64,000 bases of DNA from positions 22,779-86,778 of the forward strand of contig NZ_JBBDQW010000075.1 of the NCBI RefSeq assembly GCF_040905785.1. Reading direction: 5' to 3'. Below, piece by piece: positions 54,599 to 62,466 of the stretch. The stretch's first letter is position 1. Each line of letters begins with the position of its first letter. The notes under the pieces are model-generated. The model was not told the origin of the DNA. It saw only the letters and a list, made by a program, of their open reading frames with translations, and did no database searches. Both the position numbers and the translations under genes were made by a program. The stretch comes from Tistlia sp040905785. Its GTDB lineage: Bacteria; Pseudomonadota; Alphaproteobacteria; Kiloniellales; DSM-21159.

Positions 54599-55222
54599 AT
54601 GGCCGAGGAGCGCCGCCGGCCGTCCCGCTTCCGGCTGCCGCCCGACATGGACCTCTGGCAGCGCGTCGCCCGCGAGGTCACGCCGATCAAGCGCGACCGC
54701 ACCGGCGGCCTGCTCGTACCGCCCCCGGAAGAAACCGCCTTCGAGGACCTGCCGGCGGACGTCCCCGACGCCGGGCCGCGCGCCCGGCCCGTGCCCGTGA
54801 CTGTGCGGCCCGAGCAGCTGTTCCAGGGCCGCGGCCCCTTCCCGCCGGTCACCCTGCCGGCCAAGCCGGCGCTCAGCCACGGCTCGCTCGCGGACCTCGA
54901 CCGACGCACCGCGCAGCGGCTGCAGCGCGGCCGCCTGCCGATCGAGGCGACCCTCGATCTTCACGGACTGAGCCAGCAGGCCGCCCACGAGGCGCTCAAC
55001 GGCTTCGTCGCCCGCTCGGTGGGGCTCGGCCGGCGCTGCGTGCTGATCGTCACCGGCAAGGGCCGCGGCGAGGAGCCAGGCGTGCTGCGCCGCCAGACCC
55101 CGCTCTGGCTGAACCAGGCGCCCCTGCGCGCCCACGTCCTGGCCTTCGACTTCGCCCGCCCGGAACACGGCGGGCTCGGCGCGCTCTACCTCCTGCTGAA
55201 GCGCAAGCGCGAGCCCCGATAG
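54599..55222 (+). CDS. Smr-domain protein
   Basis: A 207-residue protein with an N-terminal low-complexity/Pro-rich half and a C-terminal Smr (small MutS-related) domain at about residues 105-200. The motifs ATLDLHGLSQQAAHEALNGFVARSVGLGRRCVLIVTGKGRG contain the LDLHG and TGxG signatures of this nuclease-like fold. Smr proteins act on DNA or RNA structures, but the exact role is not set. It follows lutC by 4 bp; in many alphaproteobacteria the smr gene directly follows mltA, so the lutABC block is likely an insertion. Confidence 0.92.
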   Translation: MAEERRRPSRFRLPPDMDLWQRVAREVTPIKRDRTGGLLVPPPEETAFEDLPADVPDAGPRARPVPVTVRPEQLFQGRGPFPPVTLPAKPALSHGSLADLDRRTAQRLQRGRLPIEATLDLHGLSQQAAHEALNGFVARSVGLGRRCVLIVTGKGRGEEPGVLRRQTPLWLNQAPLRAHVLAFDFARPEHGGLGALYLLLKRKREPR

Positions 55223-55286
55223 CGGCGGCCGTGCAGCGGCGGGCCTCGTCTGCTAAACTGGGATTCGGTTGATCGGGAGCGGGTCG

Positions 55287-55700
55287 GTGACGCCCTTCGG
55301 ACGGCAGCTGCGGATCCTGCGCGCCGGGCACGGCCGCACCTTGGCCCAGACGGCGGCGGCGCTCGGCGTCTCCTCGGCCTATCTCTCGGCGCTCGAGCAC
55401 GGCCATCGCGGCCGGCCCTCGCCGGAGCTGGTGCATCGCGCCTGCCAGTACTTCAACATCATCTGGGACGAGGCCGAGGAGCTGGCGCGCCTGGCCCGCT
55501 TGTCCCACCCCCGGGTGACGCTGGTGACCGCCGGCCTGCCGGCCGAGGCGACGCTGCTCGCCAACCTGCTGGCCGAGCGCATCGGCAGCCTGGAACCGGC
55601 GCAGGTCGCCGCTCTGCTCGCCTTGCTTAAGGAGACTCCGGATCCCGGGGTGCCGCCGGAGGCTACCGGCAAGACCCTTGGGCCGGATCCTAAAGGATGA
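55287..55700 (+). CDS. Small XRE-family transcriptional regulator
   Basis: A 137-residue helix-turn-helix protein. The HTH is TLAQTAAALGVSSAYLSALEHGHRGRPSPELVHRACQYFNIIWDEAEEL at about residues 18-66. The GTG at 55287 is preferred because GGGAG lies 7 bases before it; an in-frame TTG at 55269 is the alternative. The remaining part is a helical tail (LLANLLAERIGSLEPAQVAALLALL) that may dimerise. It overlaps the convergent hslU gene by 11 bp. Its target is unknown. It is a usual neighbour of hslU in alphaproteobacterial clusters. Confidence 0.85.
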   Translation: MTPFGRQLRILRAGHGRTLAQTAAALGVSSAYLSALEHGHRGRPSPELVHRACQYFNIIWDEAEELARLARLSHPRVTLVTAGLPAEATLLANLLAERIGSLEPAQVAALLALLKETPDPGVPPEATGKTLGPDPKG

Positions 55701-57141
55701 ACTTGCTGAGGTCGGCGTCCTTGGCCAGTACCCCGACCCGGTCGCGGACCAGGGCCGAGTCGATCTCGACGGTCTCGCCCGAGCGGTCGGAGGCGGTGAA
55801 GGAGATCTCCTCCAGCAGCTTCTCCATGACCGTGTGCAGCCGCCTGGCGCCGATGTTCTCGACCGCGGTGTTGATCTCGGCGGCGAGGTCGGCCAGGGCG
55901 TCGACCGAATCCTCGGCGAAGGAGAGGGTCATGCCCTCGGTGCCCATCAGCGCAGTGTACTGGCGGATCAGGGAGTTCTCCGGCTCGGTCAGGATGCGCT
56001 TGAAGTCGTCGCGGGTCAGGGCATCCAGCTCGACGCGGATCGGCAGGCGGCCCTGCAGCTCTGGCAGCAGGTCCGAGGGCTTGGCGGTGTGGAAGGCGCC
56101 GGAGGCGATGAACAGGATGAAGTCGGTCTTCACCTGCCCGTACTTGGTCGCCACCGTGGTGCCCTCGATCAGCGGCAGCAGGTCGCGCTGCACGCCCTCG
56201 CGGCTGACGTCGGCGCCGGAGCGCAGGTCCGAGCGCGAGGCGACCTTGTCGATCTCGTCGAGGAAGACGATGCCGTTCTGCTCGACCGCGCGGATCGCCT
56301 CGGCGGTGACCTTCTCCTCGTCGATCAGCTTGTCCGACTCCTCGGCCATCAGCACGCCGTAGGAGTCCTGGACGGTCATCCGCTTGGTCTTGGTCTTGCC
56401 GCCGAAGGCCTTGCCGAAGATGTCGTTGAGATTGACCATGCCCATCTGGGCGCCCGGCATGCCGGGGATGTCCATGGTCGGCAGCTGCATGCCGCTGTCG
56501 CGCAGCTGCAGCTCGATTTCCTTGTCGTCGAGCTCGCCGGTGCGCAGCATGCGGCGGAACTTCTCCTTGGTCTCGCGCCCGGCACCCTCGCCGACCAGAG
56601 CGTCGACGACGCGGTTCTCGGCCGCGATCTCAGCCTTGGCCTCGACCTCGCGGCGCAGCCGCTCGCGGGTCATGTGCATGGCGACCTCGAGCAGATCGCG
56701 CACGATGGAATCGACGTCGCGGCCGACGTAGCCGACCTCGGTGAACTTGGTCGCCTCGACCTTGACGAAGGGCGCCTGGGCCAGCTTCGCGAGGCGGCGC
56801 GCGATCTCGGTCTTGCCGACGCCGGTCGGGCCGATCATCAGGATGTTCTTCGGCAGCACCTCGTCGCGCAGCTCCGCCGGCAGCTGCTGGCGGCGCCAGC
56901 GGTTGCGCAGGGCGATCGCGACCGCGCGCTTGGCCTCGCGCTGGCCGACGATGTAGCGGTCCAGCTCCGAGACGATCTCGCGCGGGCTGAAGGCGGCGGC
57001 GGTCGGCGCCGCGATCTCCTTGTCGAGGTCGCGCGCCTTGCGCGGCGCGCTGCCGTCGCCCGGGGCGCCGTCGCCGGGAGTGTTGTCGCCCGGGGTGATG
57101 CCGCCGGGGGGCGTGTCAGATGCGTTCGAGAACGAGTTCAT
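55690..57141 (-). CDS. hslU: ATP-dependent protease ATPase subunit HslU
   Basis: A 483-residue AAA+ unfoldase that feeds substrates to HslV. Walker A is GPTGVGKTEIARRLAKLAQAPF, the HslU-specific MTVQDSYGVLMAEESDKLIDEEKV segment leads into Walker B NGIVFLDEIDKVASR, and the sensor region DLLPELQGRLPIRVELDALTRDD follows. It ends DADLSKFIL, the HslV-interacting C-terminus. The start ATG 57141 gives a ~35-residue Pro/Gly/Asp-rich leader (GDNTPGDGAPGDG) before the fold at FSPREIVSELDRYIVGQ; it overlaps the hslV stop by 26 bp. No start codon exists closer to the fold. Confidence 0.96.
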   Translation of the reverse strand: MNSFSNASDTPPGGITPGDNTPGDGAPGDGSAPRKARDLDKEIAAPTAAAFSPREIVSELDRYIVGQREAKRAVAIALRNRWRRQQLPAELRDEVLPKNILMIGPTGVGKTEIARRLAKLAQAPFVKVEATKFTEVGYVGRDVDSIVRDLLEVAMHMTRERLRREVEAKAEIAAENRVVDALVGEGAGRETKEKFRRMLRTGELDDKEIELQLRDSGMQLPTMDIPGMPGAQMGMVNLNDIFGKAFGGKTKTKRMTVQDSYGVLMAEESDKLIDEEKVTAEAIRAVEQNGIVFLDEIDKVASRSDLRSGADVSREGVQRDLLPLIEGTTVATKYGQVKTDFILFIASGAFHTAKPSDLLPELQGRLPIRVELDALTRDDFKRILTEPENSLIRQYTALMGTEGMTLSFAEDSVDALADLAAEINTAVENIGARRLHTVMEKLLEEISFTASDRSGETVEIDSALVRDRVGVLAKDADLSKFIL

Positions 57142-57664
57142 GATTCGTATACACACAGATGTCGGCCGCGATGGCCATGGAACGGCGGGCGATCTCCTCG
57201 GCGTCGACGCCCTCGACCGGCATCAGGGCCCGGGCCGCGGACAGGGCGTACATGCCGCCCGAGCCGATGCCGATCAGGCCGTCCTGGGGCTCGAGCACGT
57301 CGCCGGTGCCGGTCAGGACCAGGGAGATGTTCCTGTCGGCGACCGCCATCATCGCCTCGAGGCGGCGCAGCGCCCGGTCCATGCGCCAGTCCTTGGCGAG
57401 CTCGACGCAGGCCCGGGTCAGCTGGCCCGGATGGGCTTCCAGCTTGGCCTCGAGCCGCTCGAAGAGGGTGAAGGCGTCGGCCGTCGCGCCCGCGAAGCCG
57501 GCGACGACCTCGCCCTCCTTGCCGATGCGGCGCACCTTGCGGGCGTTGGACTTGATGACGGTCTGGCCGAGCGTCACCTGGCCGTCGCCGGCGACGACGC
57601 ACAGATCGCCCTTGCGCACGGAAAGAATGGTCGTTCCGTGCCAGTTGGTCGGGTCTTCGGACAT
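57116..57664 (-). CDS. hslV: ATP-dependent protease proteolytic subunit HslV
   Basis: A 182-residue threonine protease that forms a double hexamer. A short ~10-residue propeptide (MSEDPTNWHG) precedes the mature N-terminal Thr (TTILSVRKG). GLIGIGSGGMYALSAARAL and the C-terminal EIARRSMAIAADICVYTNHELVLERI are family motifs. The ATG 57664 is chosen because the upstream open frame (to 60238) runs through the his genes on the other strand and is a shadow. It overlaps hslU by 26 bp. Confidence 0.96.
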   Translation of the reverse strand: MSEDPTNWHGTTILSVRKGDLCVVAGDGQVTLGQTVIKSNARKVRRIGKEGEVVAGFAGATADAFTLFERLEAKLEAHPGQLTRACVELAKDWRMDRALRRLEAMMAVADRNISLVLTGTGDVLEPQDGLIGIGSGGMYALSAARALMPVEGVDAEEIARRSMAIAADICVYTNHELVLERI

Positions 57665-57895
57665 GGCGGACAGATGGCAGGGCGAACGCCCAGGGTCAAG
57701 GAGCGGCGTCGCCGGGGGCGTGGCGGCCCGGTCGCGCGCCGTGATCCCGCTTAGGCCTTTGCGCAGCCGGCCCGGGCTGCTAAACACCCGGCCTTCGCAA
57801 TGCCGAGAGCGCCGGCCGCTGGGTCGCTTGCGCTCGTCCCGCGCGCCCGGCGTCGCTCGCCGTGCCTGGACGCGCACCGAATGGGCAGGACCGCC

Positions 57896-58483
57896 ATGCG
57901 CAGCGCCAGGGTGGAACGCAACACCAAGGAGACCCGGATCTCCGCCGAGGTGAATCTCGACGGCACCGGCGAATCCCGGATCGACACCGGCATCGGCTTC
58001 CTCGACCACATGCTCGACCAGCTGGCGCGCCACGGTCTGCTCGACATCACCCTCAAGGCCGAGGGCGACCTGCACATCGACGCCCACCACACCACCGAGG
58101 ACAGCGGCATCGTGCTCGGCCAGGCGGTCTCCAAGGCGCTCGGCGAGCGCCGCGGCATCCGCCGCTACGGCGACGCCCTGATCCCGATGGACGAAACCCT
58201 GACCCGGGTCGCGCTCGACGCCTCGAACCGGCCCTACCTGATCTGGAAGGTCGCCTTCACCCGCGACAAGCTCGGCACCTTCGACACCGAGCTGTTCAAG
58301 GAGTGGTTCCAGGCCTTCGCCCAGCACGCCGGCCTGACGCTGCACGTCGAGACGCTCTACGGCACCAACAACCACCACATCGTCGAGTCCTGCTTCAAGG
58401 GCCTGGCCCGGGCGCTGCGCGACGCGCTCGAGATCGACCCGCGCAAGGCCGACGCCATTCCCTCGACCAAGGGCAGTCTCTGA
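57896..58483 (+). CDS. hisB: Imidazoleglycerol-phosphate dehydratase
   Basis: A 195-residue manganese enzyme of the histidine pathway. It carries RVERNTKETRISAEVNLDGTGESRIDTGIGFLDHMLDQ, the metal-binding HHTTEDSGIVLGQAV motif, and TNNHHIVESCFKGLARAL. The ATG at 57896 follows AGGACCGCC and begins at the conserved fold; an upstream ATG at 57881 would add five residues. It is first in a histidine cluster (hisB-hisH-GNAT-hisA-hisF-hisE). Confidence 0.96.
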   Translation: MRSARVERNTKETRISAEVNLDGTGESRIDTGIGFLDHMLDQLARHGLLDITLKAEGDLHIDAHHTTEDSGIVLGQAVSKALGERRGIRRYGDALIPMDETLTRVALDASNRPYLIWKVAFTRDKLGTFDTELFKEWFQAFAQHAGLTLHVETLYGTNNHHIVESCFKGLARALRDALEIDPRKADAIPSTKGSL

Positions 58484-58488
58484 GCGCG

Positions 58489-59154
58489 ATGGCCTGCGTT
58501 CTGGTCGACTACGGCTCGGGCAACCTGCGCTCGGCGGCCAAGGCCCTGGAGCGGGCGGCGGCGGAGAGCGGGCGCGGCGCCGCGATCGAGGTGAGCGACA
58601 GCGCCGCCGCCCTGCGCCGGGCCGAGCGGATCGTGCTGCCCGGCGTCGGCGCCTTCGCCGACTGCATGGACGGCCTCGCCGCCCTGCCCGGCGTGCGCGA
58701 GGCGCTGGAGGAGGCGGTGATCGAGCGCGGCCGGCCGTTCCTGGGCATCTGCGTCGGCATGCAGCTGATGGCCGAGCGCGGCCTCGAGCACGCCGAGGCG
58801 GAGCCGGGCGGCCACCCCGGCCTCGGCTGGATCCCGGGCGACGTCGAGGCGCTGCCGCCCGGCGGGCCGGCGCGCAAGATACCGCATATGGGCTGGAACG
58901 AGCTGCTGCTCGAGCCGCCGGGCCGCGCGCACCCGGTGCTGGCGGGGCTGGACGGAAATCCCCACGTCTACTTCGTGCACAGCTACCGCCTGCGGCCCGA
59001 GCGTCCGGAACACCAGCTCGCCTCCGTCGACTACGGCGGCCGTTTTGCCGCGGTCGTCGGCCGGGACAATCTGGTCGGCACGCAGTTCCACCCCGAGAAG
59101 AGCCAGGCGGCCGGCCTGCGGCTGCTGTCCAACTTCCTGGCCTGGATGCCCTGA
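58489..59154 (+). CDS. hisH: Imidazole glycerol phosphate synthase glutaminase subunit
   Basis: A 221-residue class I glutaminase that gives ammonia to HisF. The catalytic Cys88 is in PFLGICVGMQLM, and the His-Glu pair is in TQFHPEKSQ. VDYGSGNLRSAAKAL is the start signature. The ATG at 58489 is 5 bp after hisB. It forms the heterodimer with HisF. A GNAT gene separates it from hisA. Confidence 0.95.
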   Translation: MACVLVDYGSGNLRSAAKALERAAAESGRGAAIEVSDSAAALRRAERIVLPGVGAFADCMDGLAALPGVREALEEAVIERGRPFLGICVGMQLMAERGLEHAEAEPGGHPGLGWIPGDVEALPPGGPARKIPHMGWNELLLEPPGRAHPVLAGLDGNPHVYFVHSYRLRPERPEHQLASVDYGGRFAAVVGRDNLVGTQFHPEKSQAAGLRLLSNFLAWMP

Positions 59155-59173
59155 TGAGCGAGTGCGGAGGCCC

Positions 59174-59734
59174 ATGAGCGCGAGCCCGTCCCATCTCTCT
59201 CCGACGCTGCGCGTCGAGCCGGCCACGACCTTCCGCGGCGCCCAGCTCCACGAGCTGTGCGATGCCGCCGAGGAGGCGATCGTCGACGGCGGCGGCTTCG
59301 GCTGGCTGGCGCCGCCGCCGCGTCCGACCATGGAGGCCTACTGGAAGGGCGTGTTGCTGGTGCCGGAGCGCGAGCTGTTCCTGGGCAGCCTCGACGGCAC
59401 CGTCGCCGGCTCGGCGCAGCTGCTGCGCCCGCCGGCGAACCAGGAGGGCCAGCGCCTCTGCGGCAGCCTGACGACCTTCTTCGTGGCGCCCTGGGCGCGC
59501 GGCCACGGCCTCGCCCTGCAGCTCGTGCAAGCGGTCGAGGCGGCGGCGCGCACCGCCGGCCTCAAGGTGCTGAACCTCGACGTGCGCGAGACCCAGGCGC
59601 GCGCCATCGAGATCTACGACCAGCTCGGCTTCACCTGCTGGGGCAGCCATCCCCGCTACGTCTGCATCGACGGCAGCTGGTTCGCCGGGCGCTACTACTA
59701 CAAGGACCTGGAGCCGCCCGGCGCGGAGGCCTGA
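59174..59734 (+). CDS. GNAT-family N-acetyltransferase
   Basis: A 186-residue GCN5-related acetyltransferase. The acetyl-CoA-binding segment is FVAPWARGHGLALQLVQAVEAAARTAGLKVLNLDVRETQARAIEIYDQLGFTCWGSHPRYV, with the R-G-H-G (QxxGxG/A type) loop and the aromatic end-strand. The start ATG 59174 has GGAGG a few bases before it. It is inserted between hisH and hisA, with 19 and 46 bp gaps, so it may be transcribed with them. The acyl acceptor is unknown. Confidence 0.9.
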   Translation: MSASPSHLSPTLRVEPATTFRGAQLHELCDAAEEAIVDGGGFGWLAPPPRPTMEAYWKGVLLVPERELFLGSLDGTVAGSAQLLRPPANQEGQRLCGSLTTFFVAPWARGHGLALQLVQAVEAAARTAGLKVLNLDVRETQARAIEIYDQLGFTCWGSHPRYVCIDGSWFAGRYYYKDLEPPGAEA

Positions 59735-59780
59735 CCGGGCCCCGAGCGGCGTTTCCGGCGATCCCGACAGAGGACGATCG

Positions 59781-60518
59781 ATGATTCTCTTTCCCGCCAT
59801 CGACCTCAAGGACAACCAGGTCGTGCGCCTGCGCCTCGGCGAGATGGACCAGGCGACGGTCTTCAGCGCCGATCCCGTCGCCCAGGCCGAGAGCTTCGCG
59901 GCCGCCGGCTTCGAGTGGCTGCACATCGTCGACCTCAACGGCGCCTTCGCCGGCCGCGCGGTCCACGAGGAGGTCATCAAGTCGATCCTCGCGGCGACCC
60001 GCCTGCCGGTCCAGCTCGGCGGCGGCGTGCGCAGCCTGGAGCGAATCGAGCGCTGGCTCGAGATCGGCGTCGACCGGGTCATCCTGGGCACCGTCGCGGT
60101 CAAGGACCCGGAGCTGGTGCGCGCCGCCTGCCGGCGCTTCCCGGGCCGCATCGTCGTCGGCGTCGACGCCCGCGGCGGCCGGGTCGCGGTCGAGGGCTGG
60201 GCCGAGGTCAGCGACCTGGCGGCCGGCGAGCTGGCCAAGCGCTTCGAGGACGCCGGCGTCGCCGCCCTGCTCTACACCGACATCGACCGCGACGGCGTGC
60301 TCGCCGGCGTCAACGTCGAGGCAACGGTCGAGCTGGCGCGCGCCACCAGGCTGCCGGTGATCGCCTCGGGCGGCGTCGCCTCGCTCGACGACCTCGCCGA
60401 CCTGCTGGTCCACGAGGAGGAGGGCATCTGCGGCGTCGTCTGCGGCCGCGCGCTCTACGACGGCCGGCTCGACCCGGCCCAGGCGCTCGCCCTGCTCGCC
60501 GGCGGGGAGGAGATCTGA
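59781..60518 (+). CDS. hisA: Phosphoribosylformimino-5-aminoimidazole carboxamide ribotide isomerase
   Basis: A 245-residue (beta/alpha)8 barrel isomerase of histidine synthesis. The catalytic aspartates are in FPAIDLKDNQ (residue 8) and LLYTDIDRDGVLAG. LGGGVRSLERIERWLEIGVDRVILGTVAVKDP is the phosphate-binding region. The GAGGACGATCG ribosome site precedes ATG 59781. hisF follows by 4 bp. Confidence 0.96.
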   Translation: MILFPAIDLKDNQVVRLRLGEMDQATVFSADPVAQAESFAAAGFEWLHIVDLNGAFAGRAVHEEVIKSILAATRLPVQLGGGVRSLERIERWLEIGVDRVILGTVAVKDPELVRAACRRFPGRIVVGVDARGGRVAVEGWAEVSDLAAGELAKRFEDAGVAALLYTDIDRDGVLAGVNVEATVELARATRLPVIASGGVASLDDLADLLVHEEEGICGVVCGRALYDGRLDPAQALALLAGGEEI

Positions 60519-60522
60519 TGCC

Positions 60523-61332
60523 ATGCTGAAGATGCGCGTCATCCCCTGCCTCGACGTCAAGGACGGCCGCGTCGTCAAGGGCATCAACTTCGTCGGCCTG
60601 CGCGACGCCGGCGACCCGGTCGAGCAGGCCACGGTCTATGACGCCGCTGGCGCCGACGAGCTCTGCTTCCTCGACATCGCGGCGAGCCACGAGGAGCGCG
60701 GCATCCTGCTCGAGGTCGTGCGGGAAACGGCGGAGCGCTGCTTCATGCCGCTGACCGTCGGCGGCGGCGTGCGGACGCTCGACGATATCCGCCAGCTGCT
60801 GCTGGCCGGCGCCGACAAGGTCTCGATCAACACCGCGGCGGTCGGCGATCCCGACTTCGTGCGCGCCGCCGCCCGCAAGTTCGGCACCCAGTGCATCGTC
60901 GTCGCGCTCGACGCCAAGCGGGTCGGCGAAGGCGACGGGGGCGCGGACCGCTTTGAGATCTTCACCCACGGCGGCCGCAAGGCGACCGGCCTCGACGCCG
61001 TCGAGTGGGCGCGGCGCATGGTCGCCTACGGCGCCGGCGAGCTCCTGCTGACCTCGATGGACCGCGACGGCACCAAGCAGGGCTTCAACCTGCCGCTGAC
61101 CCGGGCCGTGGCCGACGCCGTCAGGGTTCCGGTCATCGCCTCGGGCGGCGCCGGCACGGCCCAGCACATGGTCGAGGGCATCCGCGACGGCCACGCGACC
61201 GCCGTGCTCGCCGCCTCGATCTTCCACTACGGCGAGGTCTCGATCGCCGAGGTCAAGGCGGCCCTCGCCGCCGCCGGCCTGCCGGTCCGCCCGCTCGAGC
61301 CGGCCGGCAGCCTGGCGGGAGCCGGGGCGTGA
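60523..61332 (+). CDS. hisF: Imidazole glycerol phosphate synthase cyclase subunit
   Basis: A 269-residue (beta/alpha)8 barrel cyclase. It starts MLKMRVIPCLDVKDGRVVKGINF, with the catalytic Asp in CLDVKDG; the second catalytic Asp is in LLLTSMDRDGTKQGF. LTVGGGVRTLDDIRQLLLAGADKVSINTAAV is the phosphate site. The C-terminal ~12 residues extend slightly beyond the family average. It binds HisH. The stop overlaps hisE by 4 bp (GTGA). Confidence 0.96.
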   Translation: MLKMRVIPCLDVKDGRVVKGINFVGLRDAGDPVEQATVYDAAGADELCFLDIAASHEERGILLEVVRETAERCFMPLTVGGGVRTLDDIRQLLLAGADKVSINTAAVGDPDFVRAAARKFGTQCIVVALDAKRVGEGDGGADRFEIFTHGGRKATGLDAVEWARRMVAYGAGELLLTSMDRDGTKQGFNLPLTRAVADAVRVPVIASGGAGTAQHMVEGIRDGHATAVLAASIFHYGEVSIAEVKAALAAAGLPVRPLEPAGSLAGAGA

Positions 61333-61673
61333 GCGAGGGGCGGCCCGAGGCGACGGTGGCGGTTCTGGAGCGGCTCTTCGCCGTCATCGAGCAGCGCAAG
61401 GGCGCCGATCCCGCCTCCTCCTACACCGCCAAGCTGCTCCACCGCGGGCCCGGCAAGATCGCCCAGAAGTTCGGCGAGGAGGCTGTCGAGACGATCATCG
61501 CGGCGACCTCCGAGGGCCGCGAGGAGCTGGCCGCCGAGAGCGCCGACCTGCTCTACCACCTGCTCGTGCTCTGGGCCGCCCACGGCTTGCGCCCCGAGGA
61601 GGTCTGGGCCAGATTGGCCGCGCGCGAGGGCATCTCCGGCGTCTCCGAGAAGGCGTCCCGCAAGGGCGTCTGA
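61329..61673 (+). CDS. hisE: Phosphoribosyl-ATP pyrophosphatase
   Basis: A 114-residue all-helical enzyme that removes pyrophosphate from PR-ATP. The active-site segment is SSYTAKLLHRGPGKIAQKFGEEAVETIIAATSEGREELAAESADLLYHLLVLW, with the metal-binding acidic residues EExxE and ExxD. The GTG at 61329 overlaps the hisF stop. It is a separate protein, not fused to HisI. hisI is not in the window. Confidence 0.95.
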   Translation: MSEGRPEATVAVLERLFAVIEQRKGADPASSYTAKLLHRGPGKIAQKFGEEAVETIIAATSEGREELAAESADLLYHLLVLWAAHGLRPEEVWARLAAREGISGVSEKASRKGV

Positions 61674-61712
61674 GGCCCCGGCGCGAGCGCGAGCACCAGT
61701 CCCGGGGGAACC

Positions 61713-62084
61713 ATGGCGGCCTACGACGAGAACAACATCTTCGCCAAGATCCTGCGCGGCGAGATCCCCTGCAAGAAGCTGCTCGAGACCGAGCAGGCTC
61801 TCGCCTTCCACGACATCGCGCCGCAGGCGCCGGTCCACGTCCTGGTCATCCCCAAGGGTGCCTACGTCTCCTCGGCCGACTTCTTCGCGCGCGCCGGGGA
61901 CGCCGAGATCGCCGGCTTCTGCCGGGCCGTCGCCCAGGCCGCCGAGCAGCTCGGCGTCGTCGAGAGCGGCTACCGGATCCTCGCCAACCACGGCCCCGAC
62001 GCGCACCAGGAGGTGCCGCACTTCCACGTCCACCTCTTCGCCGGCCGCGACCTCGGCCGCATGATCAAGCCGCCGGAGAAGTAG
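61713..62084 (+). CDS. hinT: HIT-family (HinT-like) purine nucleoside phosphoramidase
   Basis: A 123-residue histidine-triad protein. The HIT motif is VPHFHVHLFAG, preceded by FAKILRGEIPCKKLLETEQALAFHDIAPQAPVHVLVIPKG, the HinT signature. It starts at ATG 61713 after GGGGGAA. It is a small cytoplasmic dimer that cleaves AMP-lysine-type or AMP-NH2 substrates. It commonly ends the hisE cluster in alphaproteobacteria. Confidence 0.93.
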   Translation: MAAYDENNIFAKILRGEIPCKKLLETEQALAFHDIAPQAPVHVLVIPKGAYVSSADFFARAGDAEIAGFCRAVAQAAEQLGVVESGYRILANHGPDAHQEVPHFHVHLFAGRDLGRMIKPPEK

Positions 62085-62116
62085 GCTCGGCGCGCCCCTG
62101 GCACGCCTCTCCGCCG

Positions 62117-62177
62117 GCGCTCCCACGCTTGCATGGTTCGACAAGCTCACCATGAAGCGACGGAGGGGCTCTCGCGG
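62117..62177 (-). repeat. Palindromic repeat copy 1 (inverted relative to copies 2 and 3)
   Basis: Contains the core TGGTTCGACAAGCTCACCATGA at 62134-62155 (only part of the repeat), flanked by gcttgca and agcgacggagggg. Its reverse complement matches copy 3 (62361-62421) nearly throughout. The pair therefore forms a large inverted repeat of ~60-bp arms with about 180 bp between them. Confidence 0.9.
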
Positions 62178-62250
62178 CCTTCAGCGTGAGCGCCCCGGCG
62201 TCCCGGCCGAGCGTTGTTCCCGAACCGGACGAAGCGCGCCCTGACGCCTG

Positions 62251-62308
62251 CGCCACCCCCTCCATCGCTTCATGGTGAGCCTGTCGAACCACGAAGCGTG
62301 AGCGCGCC
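62251..62308 (+). repeat. Palindromic repeat copy 2
   Basis: Contains TCATGGTGAGCCTGTCGAAC at 62270-62289, in the same orientation as copy 3, flanked by ccccctccatcgct and accacgaagcgtgagcgc. It has slightly diverged flanks from the other two copies (cacgaagcgtgagc in place of catgcaagcgtggg). Confidence 0.9.
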
Positions 62309-62360
62309 GATGTCCCTGCCGAGCCACACGTCCCGAAGCGGATGACGCACGACCCGAAGC

Positions 62361-62421
62361 CCGCGCGACCCCCTCCGTCGCTTCATGGTGAGCCTGTCGA
62401 ACCATGCAAGCGTGGGAGCGC
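62361..62421 (+). repeat. Palindromic repeat copy 3
   Basis: Contains TCATGGTGAGCCTGTCGAAC at 62383-62402, followed by catgcaagcgtgggagcgc. It is the reverse complement of copy 1 with one clear difference in the core (c versus t in gagc-c/t-tgtc). The three copies show that the element was inserted or duplicated several times at one spot. Confidence 0.9.
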
Positions 62422-62466
62422 TGGCGCCTCGACCGGGCGTCGTTCCCGAACCGGAACGTGCCGTCC

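Larger units (their letters stand above)
62085..62466. other. Intergenic region filled with dispersed palindromic repeats
   Basis: A 382-bp region between hinT and the sodium channel gene with no real gene. Three copies of a ~60-bp element (62117-62177, 62251-62308, 62361-62421) are present. Open frames here translate into peptides like MVRQAHHE and MVSLSNHA, which are well-known spurious products of this type of repeat in alphaproteobacterial genomes. Linker sequences between copies also show partial similarity (gttcccgaaccgga near 62214 and 62442). Confidence 0.85.

Noticed and set aside
57665..57720. CTTGACC-N-CCATCT pattern upstream of hslV as a heat-shock sigma32 promoter
   Set aside because: The spacer is 19 bases and the -10-like part lies only ~8 bases from the start codon, so it does not fit a normal promoter.
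57116..60238. A 1040-codon minus-strand open frame across hslV, hisB, hisH, the GNAT gene and part of hisA
   Set aside because: Only the last 182 codons encode HslV; the rest lies antisense to well-supported his genes and shows no family motifs. It is open because of high GC.
62065..62405. Short open frames encoding MVRQAHHE- and MVSLSNHA-type peptides
   Set aside because: They come from the palindromic repeat copies and are typical spurious products.
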